Source: Mucilaginibacter pineti
GTDB lineage: Bacteria > Bacteroidota > Bacteroidia > Sphingobacteriales > Sphingobacteriaceae
Reading direction: 5' to 3'
Length of the DNA stretch: 64,000 bases
Assembly: GCF_900101875.1 (NCBI RefSeq)
Contig: NZ_FNAI01000008.1
Location: forward strand, 1-64,000
The notes under the pieces were generated by a model that ran no database searches, was not told where the DNA came from, and saw only the letters and a program-made list of their open reading frames with translations. Below are positions 34,187-43,444 of this stretch, in pieces (the first letter of the stretch is position 1; each line of letters opens with the position of its first letter). Both the position numbers and the translations under genes were made by a program.

Positions 34187-35877
34187 AGCGGTTGGTCGAT
34201 CGGCCCGAAGTGTCCGGCGTTGATCAGGGAGCGGAAAACGGCGGTGTTCTTGCCCAGCTCATCCTTCCCGCGGCCTTTGACCAGGGCTACGTATTCCGCA
34301 AAAGAGATGTGCTGTTCATAATAAGCGAAGGGTCCGCCGTGCTTTTCATAGCTCTTTTTCTTGCCGCGGAGATAGCGCTGGTAGGCATCCACCAGGTCCA
34401 GCAGATTGGACGGTGCCGCCTTCAAAAACGCAAATTGTTCGAGCAGCGTATTGATGCCGATCATCGTGAGCGGCTTGACATGGAATGTCAGGGCTTCGGC
34501 TGCGCTTAATTGTTCGCTGAATACAGACTGTACTTCCGCATTAACGCCTACCATGTCCAGCGCCTGGTCGGAATAGATGATCAGCGGGTAAACGTTCAGC
34601 TTTTGCAGGTTGCCTAATTTCAGGCGGTTCAATATGGCGGGGCCGGCCGTTTCGAGCAGGCGCAGTTGCCTGATCAGTTGATAGGCGCCTTTTGCGCCGC
34701 CCTTCGTATCCTTGGGTTTCGCATAGTTATCCAGGATAAATGCTTTAAATCCCTCCACGTCGAATGTCTCGCCCGTCTTCGGGTTCAGGTCAGCCATTTT
34801 CACCTCTACGATGATCAGGTCCTTCTGGTTGGGGCGGATCCAGAAGTCTTCGAATGGCGGTTCGCCAGCAACTACGTGATGCCTGCGGTCAAACAGCGCT
34901 TTGAGCATATTACCCACCAGGAACTCCTCGAAAAATTCCTTGCCCATTTTTGAACGGAAAAGGCCGAACGTTTTTTGAATGTCCCTGCCGGTGTTCAGCC
35001 CGGAATATTGAAAGATGCACCAGAACAAGCCCTGGTCCAGGATGTAACGGAAATAACTGAAGTCGATCACGGCGATATGCTCGTCATCCACCGCGTAAAA
35101 GGGCCGCGGGATGAGGTCGAAATGGATGGACATCTCGTCCCTGGACTGCGTTTTGTCGTAACTGAAAATTTCGAGGGCCTGCGGCGGGATCTCGCTGCGA
35201 TGGAAAATATATTGACCGGTATGCTCTTCACCGAGCACCCGCTGCATGAGCTCCATGAAGGTCTTGGCGAAATTCCACAGGTTGCCCAGTCCCAGGCGCT
35301 GCTGAAAGGAACTGATGATCTTTTTGCGTTCATCGCTGCTGCCGAAAAATTGCTGCACCAACAGGAATTTGATCGGCGCGGTATAGAATAAGGCGTTGAA
35401 ATCCCGGATATAGTTCTGCTGCCGGAGCGCGATCTCCCAAAGCCCTTCGCGTGTTTCCAGACCCGTGCCTTCGGTGTGATAGATCAAATGATTGTAAATG
35501 AGGATCGTATTGAACAGATCCTTGTTGAATGCTTTGAGGTCGGTCGTCACCGCTTCTGCGGCACGGTAATGCGTCAGGCTTTCCCGGATCAGGTAGGCGA
35601 TCGACTGCACCGCAAAGATAACCTGGTGCTCATGCGACAGGAGTCGGTCGACCACCTGTTCGTAGTCGGGCTGCCTGTCACCCGGCTTGAGAAAAACATG
35701 CCGGAAGATCTGGATGGATTGCGTCCGGGCATCCGTCTCCTGGAAGAGGATCACGTTGATCTTGGACAGGTAAAGCACGATCAGATCTGTCGGATAGGGA
35801 TAAAGGAAGCTAAACGGATCTGCCGGCAGCGGCAGCCCGTAAGCGGTGGTATAGTCGGCAACAGCGATGGGTTTCAT
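34183..35877 (-). CDS. PD-(D/E)XK nuclease-like protein of a defence module
   Basis: A 564-residue soluble protein. Residues about 312-365 contain a PD-(D/E)XK-like core: GKEFFEEFL helix, then D344 in FEDFWIRP and E358-V-K360 in LIIVEVKM, the classic D...E-x-K of restriction-type nucleases. The N-terminal 300 residues and the C-terminal 200 are unrecognised. It starts 3 bp after the stop of the STAND NTPase gene, so the two form an operon and the nuclease is a candidate effector. Its 3' end overlaps the convergent HEPN-type gene by 4 bp. Nuclease activity is inferred from motif only. Confidence 0.65.
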   Translation of the reverse strand: MKPIAVADYTTAYGLPLPADPFSFLYPYPTDLIVLYLSKINVILFQETDARTQSIQIFRHVFLKPGDRQPDYEQVVDRLLSHEHQVIFAVQSIAYLIRESLTHYRAAEAVTTDLKAFNKDLFNTILIYNHLIYHTEGTGLETREGLWEIALRQQNYIRDFNALFYTAPIKFLLVQQFFGSSDERKKIISSFQQRLGLGNLWNFAKTFMELMQRVLGEEHTGQYIFHRSEIPPQALEIFSYDKTQSRDEMSIHFDLIPRPFYAVDDEHIAVIDFSYFRYILDQGLFWCIFQYSGLNTGRDIQKTFGLFRSKMGKEFFEEFLVGNMLKALFDRRHHVVAGEPPFEDFWIRPNQKDLIIVEVKMADLNPKTGETFDVEGFKAFILDNYAKPKDTKGGAKGAYQLIRQLRLLETAGPAILNRLKLGNLQKLNVYPLIIYSDQALDMVGVNAEVQSVFSEQLSAAEALTFHVKPLTMIGINTLLEQFAFLKAAPSNLLDLVDAYQRYLRGKKKSYEKHGGPFAYYEQHISFAEYVALVKGRGKDELGKNTAVFRSLINAGHFGPIDQPL

Positions 35878-35880
35878 AGT

Positions 35881-38800
35881 TTACCAATTCTTCAAGTCCT
35901 CGTCTTTTTCCCACTCGATATCCCGCGCCACGTTAGCGCGTATCTCCAGGAGGACTTCCCGTACCGGGGCCGCTAACTCCAGCGTTTCCAATGCTTCATC
36001 CAGCATTGCCTGTTTGCTGACGTCCTGCGGAAAGGGCCCGGCGCCCACCTTTCTCCGGGAACCGAAGTTGCCGTAAAAACCGTCATTGAAAATAGCACGG
36101 ATATCCGGCAGCGTGCAGCCGGGCAGCGCAGCAAGTGCATTGCCGATAGTGGCCGCGAGGCGTAAATAAGCACTATCCTGTATCCGTAAGGCCCGCAAGC
36201 ACATCGCTATCCCGGTCAGGTAGCGCTCGTCGCCCGCGTGCTCCGCCACAGCCGCCAGCAGTTTATCCCGCAGGCTATCGGGCACCGGACCGTGGGGCTG
36301 CAGTACCTTGAGCATGTCGGCGTAGGTCAGCTGTTCTGCGTCGCTCAATCGGGCGAACCAATCGATCAGCGCCACATATTGGTCCTCCCGTACGCCGGCG
36401 TCGGTTTCCGGGTTGTAATATTTGAGATTCTGGTAAGAGCGGATCAGTTCATCGCGCCCGGCGAAGGCTTTGAACTTGGCCCGGAGGAAATCAAGCAGCG
36501 CCTCGAAACCGAACCGGTCCTCCAGGAATTTTAGCGCTGCGTGCAGAAAGGTCTCCAGCGGCAGGTCTATGCAGTGCTGGTAGAGCAGGTCCCTTAACTG
36601 ATCAGCATGCGCCTTGGTCAGGGCTTTATCCCCGAACAAATGGTAGAGCAGGTTTTCGTGTTCGCTGCCGTCTTTGTCCAAATCGATCAGGCGGCCGATC
36701 AGGGCGATCGTTTTCTCCGCGTTGACAGGCAGGTAGTCGCCAACGTTGTAGATCAGGTTGCCGATGGCGGTCATGTTGCCTTCATCCAGGACCTGGTCGA
36801 AATAGTCGAAATCCTCTTCACTGTAAAGTGATTTATCGGCCTGTCGCGCATAGGTAAGCACCCAGATCGCGTTAGCACGCGCGGCGGGCGTGTCACGCGC
36901 CCAAAGCGTATCGACGATACGGTAGTAAAGATCCGGCTCCCTGATCCCCGCCTTGGCCAGCATCAGTATGGTTTCCAGGGCATCAGGATGATGGGTTTCT
37001 ACATAAGCCAGCAAGGCCAGCGCCTGATCAGGTTCCTCTTCCAGCAAATACTGCAGGATTAGACGGAAATTTTCACCGGCCGGCTCGCCGGGCGCCCGGC
37101 GGCTCGTGATCAAGTGCTCAAAAAAACCTTCCCAACTGCCGAGTTCTGATACCGATGTCGCCAGGAAGTCTTTGACCTGCGCCTTCGCCGCGAAGTAATC
37201 GGAGTCCAAGAACAACTGTAAACGTTCCGCGTAGTTCGCTGTACGGGTCAGTTCAGCCAGCAAACGTTCCTGTTCTTCGCGGTATTCGGGTTTAACGTCC
37301 GAACGTTCCAGGTGCTGCAGCTGGCGCAGGAGTTTATTTTTTTGGGCAGCGAATACCGGGTCACCTATGACGGAATGAAGGAAGGCCAGGCTTTGCGCCA
37401 GGTCGGCCGTGACCTCCATCGGCTTGGGATGGTCTTTCTTGGGAATGCGCATAAAGTTCAGCTGGCGCGTCATATGCGTAAGGATCTGCGCCTTAGTTTC
37501 CTCAGCGGATTTGGGGTATAGGGTGACCATGTCCCGAAAGGCCTGCGTGCGGATGGCGTCGATGATCGCGTTGCGCGGCACAACGGCGTGACCGTAGCTA
37601 TAGGCGCCGGTATGTTGCTCGTAATGCGTTTCTAAGGTAATCTCCGGGTTCAGCAGGATCGAAAAGCCACTCAGGGCCAGTTCCTGCTGCGTTGGGTCCA
37701 GGTGATCGGCAGCAACAAGCGCTGTTAGTTTACGGCCCAGGAATTGCTGCCGTTCGCAGGGCTGCGGCGGTGCATAGTTGAACTCGCGGAAATCATATTC
37801 CTTGTAACGGAAGGCCGCCCGAAGCATGGACGGGTCGCCGGGCTTGCTGTAACCCAACACGACCTGGTAGTTGTGCTCCAGCGCTGCCTCACCATGCGTG
37901 TTCAGCATCGCGATCGCACAAAGCCGCTCCAGATTTTCAAAGACGCTTTTCAGGCTCATTCCGCCCCAGATATCGTTGGCCGCCGGTTGTTCGACCCCTT
38001 GAAATGCGGGCGACAGGCGGGCCAGGACTTCGATTGCCAGCTCCGGTCTTTTATAAGCAAACGACAGCAGTACCTCCAGCCCTTCATTCAGGCTGCGGTA
38101 TTCACCCGCCCGGGCAGCGGTCTCCATATCCCGGATCAGTTCAGCGAGCATCGCGTTCAGCTGAGTTTCCACCCGGCCTTCTACCTGCAATAACATGAGG
38201 TTTTTGATGATCCGTTCGCGGAAAGGTGCCAGCTGCGGATTTTTGAGCAAAGCGGCCACCCTGGAAAGGGAATTGGTGATAATGACATCACTGTAAGGAT
38301 CAGGCTGTATTGCGATGCGCAGGGAAGGGCTGACAAAACCAGCGCTCCTGAGCTCATCGATGATGATCTCCGTCTCTTCCGCATCGACCTGGTTGACAGT
38401 TCCCAACAAAGAAAGCTCATCCCCGGTATCGCTCACCGGGCCGCACAAACTGATCAGCTGTATCGTTTTATAGATCTTCTCGCGGTCGATATAAGTTTTT
38501 TTGGAAATATCGGCTACCGTCTGATCGGTCAGTTCAGTAACGAACTGGGCGAAGTTAAAATCGGCGGCCAGGGCTTGCGGATCGGCACCGTCGGCCACAC
38601 GCTGGCAAATGGACAGGATCACGGCCGGGACGCCCCGGGCCTGCTCGGTGAAACGCACGATAAATTCATCGCGCATCCCGAAAAGCTGGGCGCGAAACAT
38701 GGCTTTGGTCTCTTCGTAGGATAAACGCTCAAGCCGATGTATAGCGATATCGCGGCCGTGGGTCGGCAACTGCCGTAAGGTTTCATCCAGCAAGGCTTTA

Positions 38801-39786
38801 CGCACCGTCAGCAACAGTTTCGCTTTGGGCAGCCGGGATACAACATCGACCAAACTACGCAGCATCGCCGGATCTTTATGGGCGTCATCCAGCAGGAGGA
38901 TAAAGATCTTATCGCCGGTCAGCGTCTCTGCCAGAGCCGCCGGGTTGAAATTCAATTCATCGACCACGAAAGCTTCCTTGCCTGCGTCACCGTCTACGTG
39001 CCGGATAAAATATTCGATACAGAGCCGGGTTTTGCCGTAGCCGCCTTCTGCGGCGACCGCGAGTACTTTTTGCGCCGGGTCCTCCACGAACGCCCGGAGC
39101 ACTTCCACATCCCCTTGGCGGCCGATAAAAGGATTATGGAACTGGAAGGTCAGCTGGTCATTGGCGGTATTCAGCTGTTTACCGAAGGCGATGCGGTAAG
39201 GCAGCAGCGGATCATTAAAGGTCGGCAGCGCGGTAACCTCGCCATATTCTGATTCGAGGAAGGCGGCGATCTCGGCCAATTGCGTGACATCACATTGCTG
39301 TTCAATCAGCAGGCGCAACTGACCGATGTTGATCAGCCGGTTGCTGATCGGGAAAATAACCGAAGGCGCCGGATCCAAGGTTAATTTTGCGACCTCATCC
39401 TGGATATACTGGTCCACATCGGCCTGGGACTTGGTGGTCTGGTAGCCCATATCGATCACCAGGTGGTACAGCTCCGGAAACTGCTCGTAAAGCCGGTGGG
39501 CTACATAGCGCGAAAGGGTATGAGTGATCTTGCCAAAGCCTTTTTGGGAGGTGACCTGGATCGCAATGCCCTTGTCCGCATCGCCGACATCCACCGCAGG
39601 ATAGTTCAGCTGCTCGAATTCCAGCCTTTTGAAATCAGCCCGAAAAATGATGTTTAAGATGGGAATAAAGAAACGCTCTGCGTGACGGTTGATATCGAAA
39701 TTATTCGCCTTATTCTCCAGTTCCACCTGGTAGACGAAATAAGCGAGGTATTTGCTGATCTTATAGAGATAGGTTTGACTGAGCAT
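35881..39786 (-). CDS. SMEK-type STAND NTPase, candidate antiphage sensor
   Basis: A 1301-residue protein. Residues 1-120 match the SMEK-type N-terminal domain (YLYKISKYLAYFVYQVE, FDINRHAERFF, and VDVGDADKGIAIQVTS), whose E37, D66 and Q77-x-T79 are reminiscent of a degenerate restriction-endonuclease fold. A STAND/AAA-type NTPase follows, with Walker A EGGYGKT (247-253) and Walker B FILLLDD (295-301). The remaining 800 residues are helical repeats, the usual ligand-sensing part of Avs-like defence proteins. I infer that repeat binding of a foreign molecule drives oligomerisation and activates the N-terminal domain and/or the adjacent nuclease. Confidence 0.7.
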   Translation of the reverse strand: MLSQTYLYKISKYLAYFVYQVELENKANNFDINRHAERFFIPILNIIFRADFKRLEFEQLNYPAVDVGDADKGIAIQVTSQKGFGKITHTLSRYVAHRLYEQFPELYHLVIDMGYQTTKSQADVDQYIQDEVAKLTLDPAPSVIFPISNRLINIGQLRLLIEQQCDVTQLAEIAAFLESEYGEVTALPTFNDPLLPYRIAFGKQLNTANDQLTFQFHNPFIGRQGDVEVLRAFVEDPAQKVLAVAAEGGYGKTRLCIEYFIRHVDGDAGKEAFVVDELNFNPAALAETLTGDKIFILLLDDAHKDPAMLRSLVDVVSRLPKAKLLLTVRKALLDETLRQLPTHGRDIAIHRLERLSYEETKAMFRAQLFGMRDEFIVRFTEQARGVPAVILSICQRVADGADPQALAADFNFAQFVTELTDQTVADISKKTYIDREKIYKTIQLISLCGPVSDTGDELSLLGTVNQVDAEETEIIIDELRSAGFVSPSLRIAIQPDPYSDVIITNSLSRVAALLKNPQLAPFRERIIKNLMLLQVEGRVETQLNAMLAELIRDMETAARAGEYRSLNEGLEVLLSFAYKRPELAIEVLARLSPAFQGVEQPAANDIWGGMSLKSVFENLERLCAIAMLNTHGEAALEHNYQVVLGYSKPGDPSMLRAAFRYKEYDFREFNYAPPQPCERQQFLGRKLTALVAADHLDPTQQELALSGFSILLNPEITLETHYEQHTGAYSYGHAVVPRNAIIDAIRTQAFRDMVTLYPKSAEETKAQILTHMTRQLNFMRIPKKDHPKPMEVTADLAQSLAFLHSVIGDPVFAAQKNKLLRQLQHLERSDVKPEYREEQERLLAELTRTANYAERLQLFLDSDYFAAKAQVKDFLATSVSELGSWEGFFEHLITSRRAPGEPAGENFRLILQYLLEEEPDQALALLAYVETHHPDALETILMLAKAGIREPDLYYRIVDTLWARDTPAARANAIWVLTYARQADKSLYSEEDFDYFDQVLDEGNMTAIGNLIYNVGDYLPVNAEKTIALIGRLIDLDKDGSEHENLLYHLFGDKALTKAHADQLRDLLYQHCIDLPLETFLHAALKFLEDRFGFEALLDFLRAKFKAFAGRDELIRSYQNLKYYNPETDAGVREDQYVALIDWFARLSDAEQLTYADMLKVLQPHGPVPDSLRDKLLAAVAEHAGDERYLTGIAMCLRALRIQDSAYLRLAATIGNALAALPGCTLPDIRAIFNDGFYGNFGSRRKVGAGPFPQDVSKQAMLDEALETLELAAPVREVLLEIRANVARDIEWEKDEDLKNW

Positions 39787-39837
39787 GATTTAACGGTTGA
39801 TGGATAAAGATAAGGTGCGCCGGCCTTATCTTAGCCT

Positions 39838-39845
39838 TATATTTG
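39838..39845 (+). promoter_or_regulatory. -7 promoter box of the PIN-like gene
   Basis: TATATTTG fits TAnnTTTG and ends 5 bp before the ATG at 39851, which suggests a leaderless or nearly leaderless message and supports that start. No TTTG at the right -33 distance was found. Confidence 0.5.
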
Positions 39846-39850
39846 TAACT

Positions 39851-41194
39851 ATGCTGATCTATCTCGATCTTAACGTGATACAGGACATCAAACAAGCGGG
39901 CGGTGAGGAGCTGTTAATGCGCATCAAGCAAGATCAGCAGCGCAATGTCTATTGCTTTTCCGAAGCGCACCTCTACGACCTCAGCCGCGACCAGACGGAC
40001 CACAAATATACGGATATGGAGCTGATTGCCGAAGTTGCGGGCGATCACTGTATTTATTTCGAGGGTGATCGTGTCCGGTTCGATTATGAAACGCCGCGTG
40101 AATATTTCGGCCGATTTGACTGGAGTACGGTTTCCGCCGCCTGGCAAAGTCTGCCGGACGAAGCAAATTTGCTCTTCGACGTCTTCAAACTAATGCCTTT
40201 AAACTTTACAGCAGCACTGCATGACCTAACGCTGCCGGAAGATATGCCGGACGTTTTCAAAGACCTTTTAACGCAAACGGTAACCTACTATGATTTTTTT
40301 GCGGCTTTCATGGATTACACCGTGGAATTGTCGGAGAAACAAAAGTCATTCCGGGCCCTCCTGCAGTATTTGCGCAGCCAGGACCTGCTCATCAATTATT
40401 ATGAATATTTCGGCTTAAAGGGTTACGACGGTACCCGGATCACCGATCAGGCCGCATTCCTGGAGAGTTATTCCGCTTTTTGCGCCAAGAATGTTCCTAA
40501 AATGACTGTTTATCAATCGTTTATACGCATGTACTATTGCCTGGAATTTCTGGGTTTGGTGAAGGGCAAAGCGGACAAACAAAAAATGATGAACCTGGCT
40601 AACGATGGCCGGCATGCGTTTTTTGGCGGTTATTGCGATATCGTCGTTTCTAAGGATGAAGATTTCCGGAACAAGGCAAAGTTTATGTATGAGGCCTGTG
40701 GTATTCACCCCTGGGTGATCGGTCCGGATGAATTTCGCGATTGGATTACTGCCGGGCCGCCCAATGACGATACGCTCGGTGAGCTGTACCAGCTGATCGG
40801 GAAAGTCGGTGAACTGGAATGCATCGATGAGCATGAGACTGATGATACCCGCTACACTACGTTCGCACTGCCAAGGTTATTTTACGATTATTTCGGCTTG
40901 CTGACCTTTGGAGAGAACGAGGGTAAATATTTCTTTTACCTGACTGCCGAAAAATTGCGCTTCAACCGAGGCACCTGGACGCCACAGATCAGTGTACCGG
41001 TCGGCTTGCTGCTCAAAGAATTGGGCATGGATCTCCAGGGTAAAGGCGAGTTTCAGCGAAGCGAGGTCACGGCGTCAGGCTGGCCGGGCCGTGCCTGGCT
41101 GTATGGCAATTCGATCGTGGAGCTGATCTGCGAGCAGGATCTTTACCTGAAATTCAATCCCGTTAACGATATCCCTGCCGCCGATAAAGTTTGA
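39851..41194 (+). CDS. PIN-like nuclease, divergent partner of the STAND gene
   Basis: A 447-residue protein. The start MLIYLDLNVIQDI gives the first PIN aspartate, FSEAHLYDL (about 37-45) the second acidic site, and the segment NDGRHAFFGGYCDIVVSKDEDF (about 255-276, positional mark) the conserved D...D-x-x-F end of the PIN fold. PIN nucleases cut RNA and serve as toxins or defence effectors. The middle 180 residues and the C-terminal 150 are an unrecognised helical insertion and extension. Start chosen at 39851 because the PIN strand begins there and a TATATTTG box lies just upstream. The gene is divergent from the SMEK-STAND gene with 64 bp between starts. Confidence 0.65.
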   Translation: MLIYLDLNVIQDIKQAGGEELLMRIKQDQQRNVYCFSEAHLYDLSRDQTDHKYTDMELIAEVAGDHCIYFEGDRVRFDYETPREYFGRFDWSTVSAAWQSLPDEANLLFDVFKLMPLNFTAALHDLTLPEDMPDVFKDLLTQTVTYYDFFAAFMDYTVELSEKQKSFRALLQYLRSQDLLINYYEYFGLKGYDGTRITDQAAFLESYSAFCAKNVPKMTVYQSFIRMYYCLEFLGLVKGKADKQKMMNLANDGRHAFFGGYCDIVVSKDEDFRNKAKFMYEACGIHPWVIGPDEFRDWITAGPPNDDTLGELYQLIGKVGELECIDEHETDDTRYTTFALPRLFYDYFGLLTFGENEGKYFFYLTAEKLRFNRGTWTPQISVPVGLLLKELGMDLQGKGEFQRSEVTASGWPGRAWLYGNSIVELICEQDLYLKFNPVNDIPAADKV

Positions 41195-41219
41195 ATACAA
41201 TTGTTCGATTTAATAGGGC

Positions 41220-41251
41220 TTGCAGCAGTTCGTGCCAATTGCCTATTTTTG
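41220..41251 (+). promoter_or_regulatory. Bacteroidota-type promoter
   Basis: TTG (41220-41222) and TATTTTTG (41244-41251) are 21 bp apart, a good match to TTTG-N19-21-TAnnTTTG. The ATG of the dehydrogenase gene is 4 bp after the -7 box, again implying almost no leader. Confidence 0.6.
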
Positions 41252-41255
41252 CCCC

Positions 41256-42200
41256 ATGAACATCAAGATCGGGATCCTGGACGACTACCAGTCGGTGGCT
41301 TTGACCATGGCAGACTGGAGCGTCGTGCAGCAACAGGCTGAAGTAACCGTATTTACGGAGCATATCGCAGCCGAAGACGTGCTGGCCGAACGCTTGCAGC
41401 CGTTTCAAGTGCTTTGCGTGATGCGCGAGCGCACGCCGCTGACGCGGGCACTGCTCAGCCGATTGCCGAACTTAAAACTGATCGTCTCGACCGCGCAGCG
41501 GAACGCATCATTGGATACGGCGGCTTGCACCGAGCTCGGCATTGAAGTGGCCATGACCAGCTATGTAGAAAGCGGGGCGCCCGAACTGACCTGGGCTTTA
41601 TTGCTGGCGCTGGCACGCAACCTGGCGGCCGAGGCGGGCAATGTGCGCTCGGGCGGCTGGCAGACCACGGTCGGTGCCGACCTGCAGGGCAAAACGCTCG
41701 GTATTGTGGGCCTGGGCCGCATCGGCACCAAGCTGGCGACCTATGCCAAAGCTTTCGGCATGAAAGTGATCGCCTGGAGCGAAAACCTGACGGAAGAACG
41801 GGCGCACCGCGCCGGAGCCGAACTGGTCAGCAAGGAATACCTTTTCAGGAGCGCCGATTTCGTGACGCTGCACCTTGTCCTGAGCGACCGCACGCGCGGC
41901 ATTGTTGGTGCCAGGGAACTGGAACTGATGAAGCCAGCCGCATTTCTGGTCAATACTTCACGCGGGCCGCTGGTGGACGAGGCGGCGCTGCTAACCGTTC
42001 TGCAAACCCGCCGTATCGCCGGCGCCGCATTGGATGTATATGATACCGAGCCGTTGCCGGCCGATCATTCCTTCCGGAAATTGCCCAACGTACTGGCTAC
42101 GCCGCACATCGGCTACGTCACGGAGCAGACCTACCGCGTATTCTATGGGGATACGGTCAAAGTGATCGAAAAATGGCTGGCTGGTCAACCTACAAATTAA
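41256..42200 (+). CDS. D-2-hydroxyacid dehydrogenase family protein
   Basis: A 314-residue NAD(P)-dependent oxidoreductase. The Rossmann motif is LGIVGLGRIGTKLA (about 148-161, G-x-G-x2-G). Catalytic residues are visible in NTSRGPLVDEAAL (Arg, about 232-244), the Glu in DTEPLPAD and the His in ATPHIGYV (about 290). The substrate cannot be told. I chose the ATG at 41256 from the promoter position. It is a metabolic gene lying inside the defence-like stretch and may simply be its boundary. Confidence 0.85.
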   Translation: MNIKIGILDDYQSVALTMADWSVVQQQAEVTVFTEHIAAEDVLAERLQPFQVLCVMRERTPLTRALLSRLPNLKLIVSTAQRNASLDTAACTELGIEVAMTSYVESGAPELTWALLLALARNLAAEAGNVRSGGWQTTVGADLQGKTLGIVGLGRIGTKLATYAKAFGMKVIAWSENLTEERAHRAGAELVSKEYLFRSADFVTLHLVLSDRTRGIVGARELELMKPAAFLVNTSRGPLVDEAALLTVLQTRRIAGAALDVYDTEPLPADHSFRKLPNVLATPHIGYVTEQTYRVFYGDTVKVIEKWLAGQPTN

Positions 42201-42214
42201 ATTGTAATACCAAT

Positions 42215-42952
42215 ATGTCAGACCCTCCTAACCATCCCGATCATGCCGGCCTGGAAGCATTTCAAGCTTCCCTCAGGCAAACTGCTGCCAATACCTTCCG
42301 GCGGTTCATGCAGGAACTGGAAGCCGAGTCCGACCGCGGGGCGGCTATCTTTGCCGGGACATTTTTTGAATGTACCTTGAAGCTTTTGCTGGAAGAATTG
42401 CTGAACAAAGTAAAGTCAACCAGGAGCCTGCTGGAGGACGCCAATGGCGGCTTATATACCTTCAGCGCAAAGATTAACATCTGCTATAGCCTGGGTTATA
42501 TCACTTTAGCCGAATACCAGGCGCTCAACGTGCTGAAAAAGATCAGGAACCAGTTCGCCCACAATTTCGAATACCGGTTCTCTTTCGAAGATGAGCGGAT
42601 CGCCGCCCAGTGCGTGTCTTTGAAACAGGAGCTCAACGCTTTGAAAGGCAAAGATTTTGAAACGTCCCGGGCTATGTTTATCGAAGCAGTTAAGGAATTG
42701 CATCAAAAACTGTTCGACCGGCGTTATGAGGTCATTACCTTCTCGGCACCGGCCTTTAAGATCGAGCACTATTTGGATGATCCGCAGGCTTTCCAGAAAC
42801 TCACACAAGAACAACAGGCGCTGGAAGAAGCGAAGTGGATGCTGGAGCATGAGAGCAAATGGGCGGACAAACAACGCCGTGCAATCCGACGCAACCAGGC
42901 TGCTGACAAAGCAGACAGCGGAAAACCGGGTGAGCAGGTTACCGGCAATTAA
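42215..42952 (+). CDS. MltR-family protein with HEPN-like motif
   Basis: A 245-residue protein of the mannitol-repressor (MltR) domain type: ESDRGAAIFAGTFFECTLKLLL (about 32-53, positional mark; key DRG-A-x-I-x-A-G-x-x-x-E), FSAKINICYSLGYI, and VLKKIRNQFAHNF. The last contains R-N-Q-F-A-H, the R-x4-H motif of HEPN proteins. In enterics MltR represses mannitol genes, but in mobile DNA this domain is probably an RNase or antitoxin-type HEPN. A coiled, basic C-terminus follows. It starts 14 bp after the dehydrogenase gene and could be the right edge of the defence island. Confidence 0.7.
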   Translation: MSDPPNHPDHAGLEAFQASLRQTAANTFRRFMQELEAESDRGAAIFAGTFFECTLKLLLEELLNKVKSTRSLLEDANGGLYTFSAKINICYSLGYITLAEYQALNVLKKIRNQFAHNFEYRFSFEDERIAAQCVSLKQELNALKGKDFETSRAMFIEAVKELHQKLFDRRYEVITFSAPAFKIEHYLDDPQAFQKLTQEQQALEEAKWMLEHESKWADKQRRAIRRNQAADKADSGKPGEQVTGN

Positions 42953-43187
42953 ACTTCACATGCGCGATATACGGCACCAGCCGGTCCAGGTTACTGAAGG
43001 CTTCATGTTTGGTAATGCGGTTAGCGGCCGGATCATAATGCCGTTCCACGTAATAATTCGGCAATGAAAAGAGCTGCACGATACAGTCGCCGGCTTTGCG
43101 GTCAGCCAGGAAATGCCCATCTATGGCTTTCGCCTGCTGCTCGGTTTCGCTAAGCGCGTTGAAATGTTGCGGTGTCGGCATAGTCAA
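42939..43187 (-). CDS. Small hypothetical protein
   Basis: An 82-residue soluble protein (80 if it starts at the Met codon at 43181, MPTPQHFNAL). It contains LFSLPNYYVERHYDPAANRI and DRLVPYIAHVKF. Such short proteins are common in this family of bacteria but their role is unknown. Its 3' end overlaps the convergent MltR-like gene by 14 bp. It is followed upstream in the same direction by a further small gene 8 bp away. Confidence 0.6.
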   Translation of the reverse strand: MTMPTPQHFNALSETEQQAKAIDGHFLADRKAGDCIVQLFSLPNYYVERHYDPAANRITKHEAFSNLDRLVPYIAHVKFNCR

Positions 43188-43195
43188 AAATAAGC

Positions 43196-43393
43196 TTATT
43201 CTTTTTCATCTGTCGGTATTTCTTCCGGGTGATGTTCAAAATGGACACGTGCCTGTTTAAGGCCGGTCGCGATGGCTTCCCCTTCGTTGTGCGTGGTCTT
43301 CAATACCTCATTAGCGATCTCGACCGCTTTGTCGCGCAGGTATTTGGGCTGGTTCTTATAAGATAGCGGGTAATCGCCGTTATACCAGGGCAT
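43196..43393 (-). CDS. Small hypothetical protein (MPWYNGDYPLSYKNQ type)
   Basis: A 65-residue protein with the start MPWYNGDYPLSYKNQPKYL, a pattern I recognise from small conserved proteins of Bacteroidota with no known function, followed by AVEIANEVLK and EGEAIATGLKQA. AGGAGGAACC stands just upstream on the coding strand as a possible ribosome binding site. The hydrophilic helical tail suggests a cytoplasmic protein. Confidence 0.65.
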   Translation of the reverse strand: MPWYNGDYPLSYKNQPKYLRDKAVEIANEVLKTTHNEGEAIATGLKQARVHFEHHPEEIPTDEKE

Positions 43394-43444
43394 GGTTCCT
43401 CCTTTTCCAATATGAACAATTAAAATGCGATCTGGTTCGCAGAA

